Position numbers and translations under genes: made by a program. Shown in pieces: positions 34,573 through 43,550 of a stretch of 64,000 nt of DNA. The stretch comes from Hirschia sp964342355. GTDB taxonomy: Bacteria; Pseudomonadota; Alphaproteobacteria; Caulobacterales; Hyphomonadaceae. Every line of letters starts with the position of its first letter. The stretch's first letter is position 1. The notes under the pieces were generated by a model. The model was not told the origin of the DNA, did no database searches, and saw only the letters and a list, made by a program, of their open reading frames with translations. Location of the stretch: assembly GCA_964342355.1 (NCBI GenBank), contig CAYFFG010000005.1:124001-188000 (forward strand). The letters are read 5' to 3'.

Positions 34573-37002
34573 CTAGCCCGGCAAGGCAAAGGCGATGAGT
34601 TCCGCCCCACGTGTCGGGTCGCTTCCGTCATCAGGATCATCCGGCACAGCAACAACCACATATTGCTTGCCGTCGATCATATACGTGATCGGCGCGTTAT
34701 TGGCGGTCTGTGGCAGTTCTGCCGACCAGAGCGTTTCGCCGTTCTGGATATCAATCGCGCGGAAAGTGGAATCGATTGTGCCTTGCTGGAATATCAACCC
34801 GCTTCGCGTTGTCGTGGTCGCGCCATAAATCGGCGTGCCAACTTCAATGAAGGGGAGGTTGGGCTTGATACCGAATGGTCCAAGGTCGCGCATATTGCCA
34901 ATCGGGCGGCTCCACAACAGTTTGTTCGTATTAAGATCAATGAGCGCAATCCGTCCGTAGGGCGGTTCAAAGCACGGCATGTCTGATGCGATATCTGTAA
35001 ACGGAATTTTCCACTTTGATACGAACGGGCCGGTGACTCCATAACGCGGCGCATCTGCTTCCCAAGGCCCTTGACCGGTTTTGTCAGGTCCGGGAGGTGC
35101 GCGACCAGGACGCGCGCCACGCTCTTCGGCGGTCATCATATAGATCCGGTTGCCCATCAGCATCGGCTGAGCCACCAAAAGACCATTGTCAGCGTCCACC
35201 GAAATACTCGGCCAGTTAAAGCCACCCTGATTGCCCGGATACTGGAAAGTCCCGCCCCAGGTTTTTTGTTTGCCCATGACACCGCCGCCAGGCATTGGCG
35301 GTGTGAAGTGACCATCATCGCGCATCTTTTTGTATTCGATACGGCAGTAAAGCTGGTCCAATGGCGTTAAACCCCACATATCCTTTTCATAGCGCGGATC
35401 ATTAAACCGCGGCAGGCCCGAGAAGGGTTGCGTTGCAGCCGTGCGTTCGCCCTTTGCTGGTTCTTGCGGAACCGGACATTCGCCAGTCGCTGTTGGCTCG
35501 GATCCATCCGGACAGTCCGTTGCCGGCCAGATGGGTTCTCCATTACGGCGGTCTAACAAGAAAATCTCGCCGCGTTTTGTTGGTTGCGCCACCGCCGGAA
35601 TGCGTTCGCCGTCCTTGGTGATGTTTACCAACGTCGGTTGGGAGGGCACATCATAATCCCAAATATCGTGATTGACCGTTTTGTAAGACCAGACGAGGCT
35701 TCCATCAGATCCGCGTAGCGCGACAACGGACGCATTGAAAGCATCGTCAATGTCCCGACGCTTCGCGCCGTAATAATCCGGCGACGCGTTACCCGTTGGT
35801 GCGTATATGAGATCCAGTTCCGGATCATAACTCATCATGGACCAGACATTTGGCGTGCCCAATGTGAATGTCTCACCTTCTGGCGGCAGCGTGTTGTCAC
35901 CGGGGCGACCCATATCCCAGGCCCAGGAAAATTCGCCAGTGAACACGTTAAATGCGCGCAGAACACCTGATGGCAGACCCAGTTCTTGCGCATCCATCAC
36001 CCACCCGCCGATGACCGCATTATCGCCAGCAATCAACGGTACAGATGTGTGGAAATAAGCAAATGGCAGGTGAGGGCCAAGGCCCAGGCGTAAGCTGATC
36101 TCGCCGTTTTCGCCAAAGTCTTTACATCGCTCGCCTGTTTTGGCGTCTACAGCAAAAAGACGCGCATCTGTTGTGCCGGTCAAAATGCGTGTTTTACAGG
36201 TTTGGCCCTCAAAATCGTCGCCCGCTTCATGATAGGCCACGCCACGACAGCCGCGCGTAAATGTGTTTCCGCGCTTTAAAGCGTCCCAGGTCCATCCTGT
36301 CAGTTTGTTCTCCGGATTAAATCGCCAGACTTCCTCACCGGATTTAGCGTCGACTGAGATGACAATGTTCCCAGATACGCAGACATAGACCTTACCGTCG
36401 ACTTGAAGCGGCGTGTTCTTAAATTCGTAAGGCACATTGGTTCGAAAACGCCAGACTTCCGTTAGTTCAGAGACATTTTGAGGCGTGATCTGTGTAAGAG
36501 GAGAAAAGCGCGTGCCTTCAGGCGAATTGCCGTAATGGCGCCACTCGGTGCTCTTTGGCGCTTCTGTCGATGCGACCCGCTCAAACGTCTCGACCTTATA
36601 TCCCGGGAGGCTGCTGACGCCTAACAGCGTCACACCTGCCAACGTCGCCCAGCCCAGCCATTTTGTTTTGACTTCGCCGCCCATCGCAACGCGATACCAC
36701 GGGGTGAAAAACCAAAAACCGACAACAAGCCAGGCGGCTAACCTGGGTAAGAGGGCCAGAACATCAAAGCCTGCTTCCGGTATCGCCCAGAGTATCGTGA
36801 GCGCCGTAATTACAGCATACAATTTCGCTGAGAGCGGTTCTTCAACTGCCACAAGGGCGGCAACACCCAATGCGCCAAGACCAGCCAGCATGTAATACCA
36901 ACTGCCGCCGAGCGTGATGAGCTGGGCGCCGCGAATAGTAAGATACAGGCCAACCGACAGCAAAAACGCGGCAAACGCCCAGTTCGCGATCCGTGCGATC
37001 AT
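34573..37002 (-). CDS. Membrane-bound PQQ-dependent glucose/quinate-type dehydrogenase
   Basis: An 809-residue quinoprotein. About 135 N-terminal residues hold five TM helices (first at about 10-30), the ubiquinone-reducing anchor typical of GCD and quinate dehydrogenase, then an eight-bladed periplasmic PQQ propeller: WRHYGNSPEGTRFSPLTQI, TRGCRGVAYH (Gly-Cys-Arg-Gly as in GCD), LIYAPTGNASPDYYG, HDIWDYDVPSQP (catalytic Asp) and GGTFQYPGNQGGFNWPS. It lacks a heme-binding motif, unlike the protein at 27737. It oxidises sugars or cyclic polyols directly in the periplasm. Glucose versus quinate/shikimate cannot be resolved by eye. The gene is monocistronic, ending against tetR. Confidence 0.92.
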   Translation of the reverse strand: MIARIANWAFAAFLLSVGLYLTIRGAQLITLGGSWYYMLAGLGALGVAALVAVEEPLSAKLYAVITALTILWAIPEAGFDVLALLPRLAAWLVVGFWFFTPWYRVAMGGEVKTKWLGWATLAGVTLLGVSSLPGYKVETFERVASTEAPKSTEWRHYGNSPEGTRFSPLTQITPQNVSELTEVWRFRTNVPYEFKNTPLQVDGKVYVCVSGNIVISVDAKSGEEVWRFNPENKLTGWTWDALKRGNTFTRGCRGVAYHEAGDDFEGQTCKTRILTGTTDARLFAVDAKTGERCKDFGENGEISLRLGLGPHLPFAYFHTSVPLIAGDNAVIGGWVMDAQELGLPSGVLRAFNVFTGEFSWAWDMGRPGDNTLPPEGETFTLGTPNVWSMMSYDPELDLIYAPTGNASPDYYGAKRRDIDDAFNASVVALRGSDGSLVWSYKTVNHDIWDYDVPSQPTLVNITKDGERIPAVAQPTKRGEIFLLDRRNGEPIWPATDCPDGSEPTATGECPVPQEPAKGERTAATQPFSGLPRFNDPRYEKDMWGLTPLDQLYCRIEYKKMRDDGHFTPPMPGGGVMGKQKTWGGTFQYPGNQGGFNWPSISVDADNGLLVAQPMLMGNRIYMMTAEERGARPGRAPPGPDKTGQGPWEADAPRYGVTGPFVSKWKIPFTDIASDMPCFEPPYGRIALIDLNTNKLLWSRPIGNMRDLGPFGIKPNLPFIEVGTPIYGATTTTRSGLIFQQGTIDSTFRAIDIQNGETLWSAELPQTANNAPITYMIDGKQYVVVAVPDDPDDGSDPTRGAELIAFALPG

Positions 37003-37280
37003 GTAATTCCTCCCTCTGAGCGCTGTTTGCTACTTTGGCATACAGTCACCGCGTGTCCTTTAGTGTAGTAACCTATAGGCAGATTCTTGCGAGGTCGAGA
37101 AAAAATCAGAGCTGACGGTATGATGTTTTGAAATTTAAAGTGAACATGTTCGTCAGCTGATGAAAAATCAGGCGCTTTGACACTTCTTCAAAATGCGGAA
37201 TGATTGGCGTTCGACAAGATATGATTTTGCGCGGTTAAACTTCCGGCCTCGCCTTTAACCCTCATATTCCGGACGTTGTT
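37003..37280. other. Divergent intergenic region, no gene seen
   Basis: 278 bases between the divergent PQQ dehydrogenase and amidohydrolase genes. It contains the 10-bp palindrome GAACATGTTC at 37142-37151 but no clear promoter pair, RNA or ORF with a ribosome site. Confidence 0.4.
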
Positions 37281-38570
37281 ATGAAGATTTCCCGAGCCTT
37301 GTTTGCAACTCTTTTATGCATTGGCGCTTCTCCGCTCGCGCAGGCTGAACGTGTCCTTCTGACGGATGCTTATGTTTATGATGTGGACAAGGAACGGTTC
37401 AACACTGGGCAGTCAGTGCTCATCGAGGATGGCGCCATTGTAGGTGTGGATGCGATCGAAGCACTTGATCTGACAGGCGAAGAAACAAAGTATGCGCTCA
37501 ATGGGGCATATCTGCTTCCCGGTCTCTCAGACAGCCACGTACATTTAACATCGGATGCGGATGCGCATGGTTATAGACGCCTAGCGATCTCTTCTCAGCG
37601 GGCGACAATTAACGGCGTCGTCAATGCGAAAAAGACACTGATGGCTGGCTTCACCACCGTTCGAAATGTCGGCGCGCCGGTTTATGCGGATGTGGCTTTG
37701 CGCGATGCGATAAATGATGGTGACGTCCCCGGGCCGCGCATGCTGGTGTCCGGGCCATCGCTTGGCATTACGGGCGGACACTGTGATTCAAACCTTTTGC
37801 CTTTTGAATTTCATGAGAAAGCAGAAGGCGTTGCTGATGGTCCTTGGGCTGTGCGTCAGAAGGTGCGCCAGAATGTGAAGTATGGTGCTGATGTCATCAA
37901 ATTCTGCGGTACTGGCGGCGTGTTGTCCAAGGGAACGAAAATCGGCGCTCAGCAATTTACTCTCGAAGAGATGAAAGCGTTGGTGGATGAAGCGCATTTG
38001 CTGGGCCTGAAAGTGGCGGTGCATGCGCATGGAACAGATGGGATTGCAGCAGCAGTTGAGGCCGGTGTTGATTCCGTTGAGCACTCAAGCCTGATTGATG
38101 ACGCAACAATCAAAGCGGCCAAAAAGAAAGGCACTTTCCTGTCGATGGATGTCTATGTCTCAGACTACATCCTGTCCGAAGGAGAGAAAGTGGGCATTCT
38201 GGAGGAATCGCTCAACAAGGAGCGCCAGGTTGGACGCGCGCAACGCGAGCGGTTTCAGGCGGCGGTTAAGGCAGGCGCTAACATGGCTTATGGGACTGAC
38301 GCAGGTGTTTATCCGCACGGAACAAACGCCCGTCAGTTCGCCTATATGGTGGAATGGGGCATGACGCCGGCGCAGGCGATCTATGCTTCTACAGCAGGTA
38401 ATGCCGAACTCTTCGGCCTGTCTGACAAAATCGGAAAAATTGAAGCCGGAAAGCAGGCCGACATCATCGCTGTGGGCGCAAACCCGTTGGAAAATATCCG
38501 TGAGTTGGAGGATGTGGATTTTGTGATGAAAGACGGGGTGATTTTTCTTGACGAACTCAGCGAGAAATAA
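37281..38570 (+). CDS. Secreted metal-dependent amidohydrolase (Xaa-Pro/Xaa-Arg dipeptidase-like)
   Basis: A 429-residue amidohydrolase-superfamily enzyme with a signal peptide (ASPLAQA-E, about 22). Metal ligands are visible: His86/His88 in DSHVHLT, Lys207 in ADVIKFCGTGGVLS (candidate bridging carbamylated Lys), His248/His250 in VAVHAHGTDG, His in SVEHSSLID near 272, and Asp in YGTDAGVYPHG near 341. This ligand set and the GHCDSN and CGTGGV motifs match the periplasmic prolidase/L-Lys,Arg-carboxypeptidase group known from Caulobacter, which cleaves C-terminal residues from dipeptides. The exact residue preference is not determinable. It is probably expressed with the esterase 111 bases downstream. 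Confidence 0.85.
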   Translation: MKISRALFATLLCIGASPLAQAERVLLTDAYVYDVDKERFNTGQSVLIEDGAIVGVDAIEALDLTGEETKYALNGAYLLPGLSDSHVHLTSDADAHGYRRLAISSQRATINGVVNAKKTLMAGFTTVRNVGAPVYADVALRDAINDGDVPGPRMLVSGPSLGITGGHCDSNLLPFEFHEKAEGVADGPWAVRQKVRQNVKYGADVIKFCGTGGVLSKGTKIGAQQFTLEEMKALVDEAHLLGLKVAVHAHGTDGIAAAVEAGVDSVEHSSLIDDATIKAAKKKGTFLSMDVYVSDYILSEGEKVGILEESLNKERQVGRAQRERFQAAVKAGANMAYGTDAGVYPHGTNARQFAYMVEWGMTPAQAIYASTAGNAELFGLSDKIGKIEAGKQADIIAVGANPLENIRELEDVDFVMKDGVIFLDELSEK

Positions 38571-38681
38571 ATTAGGCCTTTCTCGTAAAAGGTTTGCTTG
38601 ACGCCGCCTGCAGGACCGTTTCATTCTCACCAAAAATTCACCCGGAACACGACGGGGACCATAAAGGGGAGTGAAGCGGTT

Positions 38682-40364
38682 ATGACATCTTACAGAAACA
38701 ATTATCTGCGCGTCTTGAAAATGTCAGGTGTGGCGTTGGCGGCTTTTGCGGCTGCGTGCGCGCACAACGGACAACAAACGTCAAATCTTGCGGTCGACGA
38801 GGTCGTAGAGGTCGCGCAAAAAGACGCCAAGATCGAAAGCCCGGTTGCGCAAACGGCCTACGGAAAAGTGCGTGGTGTTGTCGAAGATGGGGTCTCAGTC
38901 TTTAAAGGTATTCCATATGGCGGTGACACCAGTGAGCGTCGCTTCAAGCGAGCTTTGCCGCCTGAAAGCTGGGAAGGCGTACGTGATGCGCTAGTCTTCG
39001 CTGACACAACGCCACAGGTGGAATCCAGCGATACGGCGGCGTTTAAGTCATGGGTTCCTGACCCATTGCCCGCGCAAAGTGAAAACATGTTGGGGCTGAA
39101 TGTCTGGACGCCGGCTGCGGATGGGGAGAAGCGCCCGGTTATGGTGTGGCTCCACGGGGGCGGTTTTGTCACCGGCTCTGGTTCCTCAAATGTTTATGAC
39201 GGCGTACGCCTTGCAAACCGTGGTGATGTTGTTGTGGTTTCCATCAACCACCGCCTTAACGCTATGGGATACCTTTATCTCGCTGAGCTGGGCGGGGAAG
39301 AATACGCCGACAGTGGCAATGTTGGTAACCTTGACATGATCATGGCGCTTGAATGGGTGCGCGATAACATTGCCAACTTTGGCGGTGATCCTGAAAATGT
39401 TCTTATTTTTGGGGAATCTGGTGGTGGTCGTAAGGTCTCAACACTTCTTGCAATGCCAGAAGCAGAAGGCCTGATCGACCGTGCAATTGTCCAATCAGGA
39501 TCACATTTGAAAGTGCGAACGCCTGAAGCTGCGACAAACGACACAAAAGCTTATCTCAAGCTTTTGGGAGTAGAGCCTGACAATCTTGAAGCGCTCAAAG
39601 ACTTGCCAACACAAGCATTTGTGGACGCGCTTACAGCGCCAGATTTTACTTCAGGCCGAATGATCAATTTTGGTCCCGTGCTGGATGGAAAGAATATCTT
39701 AGAGCATCCGTTTGATGGCAAACCAGCTGCGCCTTCAAAGTCAGTTCCGATGTTGGTCGGCTCAAACGATGATGAGTTATCGCTCTGGCTTATCGCTGAC
39801 CGCGCGATCTTCACTATGGACTATGACGGTATCGCGCAGCGTCTTGGCGCGTTCTTCCCTGAGGAAGACTGGGAGGCGGTTGTCGCTGGGTATCGAGAAA
39901 TTTATCCAGACGAAAAGCCCTATGAGCTTTTATATACCATCGCCAGTGATGGTCGGTACGGCGAAAACGCCGTTAGGCAGGTTGAAGCAAAAGCCCGCCA
40001 GGCGGCTCAGGAAGACGGCGTGGCGCCAGCCTGGCTCTATCACTTTGAGTGGAATACGCCTATTGCAAACGGGTTGCTGAAATCACCGCACGCTTTGGAG
40101 CTGGCGTTTGTTTTCGACAATCTTGCCAAATCAGAGTCGTTTGTAGGTGACCCTGTCGGACCTCAGCCGCTAGCAGACATTGTTGCTGACGCCTGGATTG
40201 CATTTGCCCGCAATGGCGACCCAAACACAGATGCTTTGCCAGAGTGGCCTCAAGTCACTGAAGACAATCTGTCTGCGATGCGTTTGAAATTGGAACCTGA
40301 ATTGGACGAAATCTTCTTCGACGCCGAAGATAAAGTGCTGGATGCGCTGCCATCCCGTCAGTAA
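38682..40364 (+). CDS. Type B carboxylesterase, probable lipoprotein
   Basis: A 560-residue carboxylesterase/cholinesterase-fold hydrolase. The start at 38682 follows GGGGAG; a signal with lipobox AFAAAC (Cys26) suggests outer-membrane or periplasmic anchoring. The fold begins at VAQTAYGKVRGVVEDGV, the oxyanion hole is WLHGGGFVTGSG, the nucleophile elbow GESGGGR carries Ser246 (the family usually has GESAGG), the acid is in SNDDEL and His in SPHALELAFVF. The substrate is unknown. The C-terminus is intact and a strong terminator follows. Confidence 0.9.
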   Translation: MTSYRNNYLRVLKMSGVALAAFAAACAHNGQQTSNLAVDEVVEVAQKDAKIESPVAQTAYGKVRGVVEDGVSVFKGIPYGGDTSERRFKRALPPESWEGVRDALVFADTTPQVESSDTAAFKSWVPDPLPAQSENMLGLNVWTPAADGEKRPVMVWLHGGGFVTGSGSSNVYDGVRLANRGDVVVVSINHRLNAMGYLYLAELGGEEYADSGNVGNLDMIMALEWVRDNIANFGGDPENVLIFGESGGGRKVSTLLAMPEAEGLIDRAIVQSGSHLKVRTPEAATNDTKAYLKLLGVEPDNLEALKDLPTQAFVDALTAPDFTSGRMINFGPVLDGKNILEHPFDGKPAAPSKSVPMLVGSNDDELSLWLIADRAIFTMDYDGIAQRLGAFFPEEDWEAVVAGYREIYPDEKPYELLYTIASDGRYGENAVRQVEAKARQAAQEDGVAPAWLYHFEWNTPIANGLLKSPHALELAFVFDNLAKSESFVGDPVGPQPLADIVADAWIAFARNGDPNTDALPEWPQVTEDNLSAMRLKLEPELDEIFFDAEDKVLDALPSRQ

Positions 40365-40377
40365 AAAATTACAAATC

Positions 40378-40417
40378 CAGATGGCGCGCTGAAATATTGT
40401 GCGCCATCTGTTTTTTT
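40378..40417 (+). terminator. Strong intrinsic terminator after the carboxylesterase
   Basis: A perfect 10-bp stem, CAGATGGCGC (40378-40387) with GCGCCATCTG (40401-40410), 13-base loop, followed by seven T residues (40411-40417). It isolates the esterase from glpD. Confidence 0.93.
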
Positions 40418-40511
40418 GGTCTTATGCGATTTTATCGAGCTAAGGACTGGAAACACGCGCGATCTTTTGCAAGCGTCTTTTGGGAGCGTATTCCAAATCA
40501 TAAGGGACACC

Positions 40512-42065
40512 ATGGCATCTGCGCAACCTCCAAAAAATGAAATCTACGACCTTCTGATTATTGGCGGTGGTATAAATGGATGTGGCATCGCACGCGACGC
40601 AGCTGGCCGTGGATTGAAAGTGGCGCTGTGTGAAAAAGGGGATTTGGCCCAAGCAACATCCTCCGCTTCAACGAAACTATTCCACGGCGGTTTGCGTTAT
40701 CTGGAACATCATGAGTTTCGTCTTGTGCGCGAGGCATTAAAAGAGCGTGAAACACTTTTAAAGGCCATGCCTCACATTTCGTGGCCTTTGCGGTTCGTAC
40801 TGCCACATCATTCAGGGTTGCGACCTAAGTGGTTGTTGCGCATGGGGTTGTTCATTTACGATCATTTGGGCGGGCGCAAGATACTCCCTCCGACAAAGAG
40901 CCTGGACTTACTGACAGATGAAGTCGGCACGCCGTTGAAGGGCGAATACAGGAGCGCGTTTGAGTATTCAGACTGCTGGGTGGAAGATGCGCGCCTAGTT
41001 GTCTTAAATGCGCGGGATGCAGACGAGCACGGCGCTGACATTTGGACGCGCACCCAGCTCTTATCGGCGCGCCGGGACGGGAAGTTATGGCATGCCGTGC
41101 TGAGAGATTTGAGCACCGATCAGGACTTTGAAATCACGGCCAAAGGACTCGTCAATGCTGGTGGTCCATGGGTCAAAGATTTGCTCAATCAGTCGCTAGG
41201 CCAGAACACTTCTACAAACATACGGTTAGTGCGCGGAAGCCACATCGTGACGTCTAAGCTGTACGATCACGATCGCGCATATATATTCCAGCAGTCTGAT
41301 GGTCGTATTATATTCGCCATTCCCTATGAGACTGATTTCACACTTATCGGCACAACGGATGTTGATCATGATGGAGACCCGGGCGCAGCTCACATAACGG
41401 ATGAAGAAATCGCTTATCTTTGTCATGCCGCTTCAGAGTACTTTGACAAGCCGATCACCAAAGAAGACGTAGTCTGGACGTATTCAGGCGTGCGTCCGCT
41501 TTTCGATGATGGAGCGTCTGCAGCGTCACAACTCACGCGTGACTATGTGCTGAAAGTTGAAGACCGGGACGCCCAGACGCCACTACTCAATGTGTTTGGC
41601 GGCAAGATCACCACCTATCGAAAACTCTCTGAAGAGGCGATGAAAAAACTCTCTTCATACTTTCCAGCCATGGGCGACCCGTGGACTGCAGGCGCCGCCA
41701 TGCCGGGCGGTAATTTTCCAGTGGATGCTGTCGCGACGGAAGTTGAAACGCTCAAAGCAGACTATTCATTTTTGGATGATCGATGGGCGCAGCGGTTGAT
41801 CAAGGCTTACGGTCTGGATGCGCGCGAACTTTTAGGTGAAGCGCAGTCTGAAGATGATCTTGGGAAAATGTTTGGAGCGACCCTGACGGAAGCTGAACTT
41901 GAATGGCTGGTTGACAAAGAATGGGCCAGGACAGGCGATGATATCCTTTGGCGACGCACAAAATTGGGCCTGCGACTCACCAAGGAACAAGCTGCTGAAG
42001 TGGATGCCTGGGTAAATTTCCGTTGCGCAAGATCGCTGTCAGAAACACATCATGCAAAGGTCTGA
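40512..42065 (+). CDS. glpD: Aerobic glycerol-3-phosphate dehydrogenase
   Basis: A 517-residue FAD enzyme that oxidises glycerol-3-phosphate to DHAP and reduces quinone at the membrane. The start MASAQPP at 40512 follows AAGGGA; the frame is open from 40416 without a good site. FAD motif IIGGGINGCGIARDAAGRG (about 16-34), then SASTKLFHGGLRYLE, GPWVKDLL, VRGSHIV and FGGKITTYRKL (near 365) are GlpD landmarks, with the helical C-terminal domain intact. It is two bases upstream of glpK. It supplies the exit route for glycerol released by the adjacent alpha-glucosidase. No glpR or glpF is visible. Confidence 0.95.
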   Translation: MASAQPPKNEIYDLLIIGGGINGCGIARDAAGRGLKVALCEKGDLAQATSSASTKLFHGGLRYLEHHEFRLVREALKERETLLKAMPHISWPLRFVLPHHSGLRPKWLLRMGLFIYDHLGGRKILPPTKSLDLLTDEVGTPLKGEYRSAFEYSDCWVEDARLVVLNARDADEHGADIWTRTQLLSARRDGKLWHAVLRDLSTDQDFEITAKGLVNAGGPWVKDLLNQSLGQNTSTNIRLVRGSHIVTSKLYDHDRAYIFQQSDGRIIFAIPYETDFTLIGTTDVDHDGDPGAAHITDEEIAYLCHAASEYFDKPITKEDVVWTYSGVRPLFDDGASAASQLTRDYVLKVEDRDAQTPLLNVFGGKITTYRKLSEEAMKKLSSYFPAMGDPWTAGAAMPGGNFPVDAVATEVETLKADYSFLDDRWAQRLIKAYGLDARELLGEAQSEDDLGKMFGATLTEAELEWLVDKEWARTGDDILWRRTKLGLRLTKEQAAEVDAWVNFRCARSLSETHHAKV

Positions 42066-42067
42066 AA

Positions 42068-43528
42068 ATGACAGGCACGATACTTTCCATTGATCAGGGC
42101 ACTACCTCTTCACGCGCGCTTTTGTTTGACCAAAATATGATGTGCGTCGGACAGGGACAGGAAGAGTTTGCGCAGCATTTTCCTCAATCTGGGTGGGTGG
42201 AACATGACCCGGAAGATATCTGGAACACCACCATTAAGACTGCCCGTAAGGCCATAGGGGATACTGCCCCTGCCGCGATCGGCATTACCAATCAGCGTGA
42301 AACAACGATTGTGTGGGAGCGGGCGACCGGAAAGCCCGTCTACAAGGCTATCGTCTGGCAGGACCGCCGCACATCTCAGGATTGCGCAATATTTAAAGCA
42401 GAAGGCGTTGAGAGGGAAATCATCGAGAAGACTGGTCTACTCTTGGACCCTTATTTCTCCGCGACTAAAATTGCCTGGATACTCAACCAGATTGACCTAT
42501 CACGTCAGCGAGCAAACAATGGAGAGTTATTGTTTGGCACCGTGGACACGTTCTTGATCTGGCGAATGACAGACAAAGCATCACACGTAACTGATGCAAC
42601 AAACGCAGCACGGACAATGCTTTATAACATCCGTGAAGGGTGCTGGGATCAGGATCTGCTGAAGTTATTCAACATACCTGAAGCTATGTTGCCCGAGGTG
42701 CTGGATAATGCTGCAGACTTTGGCAAGACAAAGCTTTTTGGGGGATCAATACCCATACTTGGGGTCGCCGGAGATCAACAAGCTGCAACAATCGGCCAGG
42801 CATGTTTTCGCCCTGGAATGTTGAAGTCCACTTATGGGACTGGATGTTTTGCGGTTCTTAACACCGGAGATAAAGCGCCTATCAGTCAAAACAAACTCCT
42901 GACGACTATTGCATATCAGTTTGACGGACGGCCGACGTATGCGTTGGAAGGGTCTATTTTTATTGCCGGCGCTGTCGTGCAGTGGCTACGAGACGGATTA
43001 GGCATCATTAACGACGCGAGTGAAACCCAAGCGTTAGCTGAAAAATCACAGGATGCTCTTTATCTCGTACCGGCATTCACAGGGCTAGGGGCCCCGTATT
43101 GGGATAGCGACTGTCGCGGCGCAATGTTTGGTCTGACGCGTGCGACGGGTCCTGCTGAAATTGCTCGAGCGGCGCTTGAAAGTGTCGGCTACCAGACGCG
43201 CGACCTTCTGGAAGCCATGCGTCTGGACTATCCGCAAAGCGCAGAAACAGTCTTGCGGGTTGATGGAGGGATGACCGCCTCTAACTGGACCATGCAATTC
43301 TTGTCAGACATTCTTGGTGCGCCCGTGGACCGTCCGGAAATTCTTGAAACAACAGCACTTGGCGTTGCATGGCTTGCAGGCATGAAGGCGGGTGTGTACG
43401 GCGATATGGACGCGTTTTCAGCGCTTTGGCGACGTGATACCCGCTTTGAGCCTGAAATGGATACACAAAAGCGCCAGCAGAAATATGATGGCTGGAAAGA
43501 TGCCGTCAGTCGTACGCTTTCCCGTTAG
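42068..43528 (+). CDS. glpK: Glycerol kinase
   Basis: A 486-residue FGGY kinase of usual length. MTGTILSIDQGTTSSRALLF supplies the phosphate-1 motif directly at the N-terminus, so the start is at 42068, two bases after glpD. ITNQRETTIVWERATG, KAIVWQDRRT, GTVDTFLIWRMT, KSTYGTGCF and DGGMTASNWTMQF are glycerol-kinase signatures, including substrate-binding Arg/Glu and Asp. It phosphorylates glycerol with ATP to feed glpD. The alpha-glucosidase gene starts 22 bases downstream in the same operon. Confidence 0.95.
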   Translation: MTGTILSIDQGTTSSRALLFDQNMMCVGQGQEEFAQHFPQSGWVEHDPEDIWNTTIKTARKAIGDTAPAAIGITNQRETTIVWERATGKPVYKAIVWQDRRTSQDCAIFKAEGVEREIIEKTGLLLDPYFSATKIAWILNQIDLSRQRANNGELLFGTVDTFLIWRMTDKASHVTDATNAARTMLYNIREGCWDQDLLKLFNIPEAMLPEVLDNAADFGKTKLFGGSIPILGVAGDQQAATIGQACFRPGMLKSTYGTGCFAVLNTGDKAPISQNKLLTTIAYQFDGRPTYALEGSIFIAGAVVQWLRDGLGIINDASETQALAEKSQDALYLVPAFTGLGAPYWDSDCRGAMFGLTRATGPAEIARAALESVGYQTRDLLEAMRLDYPQSAETVLRVDGGMTASNWTMQFLSDILGAPVDRPEILETTALGVAWLAGMKAGVYGDMDAFSALWRRDTRFEPEMDTQKRQQKYDGWKDAVSRTLSR

Positions 43529-43550
43529 CACAAGCGCTAGAGTTATCCGC

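Noticed and set aside
37142..37151. LexA-like palindrome GAACATGTTC
   Set aside because: It resembles Gram-positive SOS boxes; alphaproteobacterial LexA sites are direct repeats GTTC-N7-GTTC, and the flanking genes are not SOS genes.
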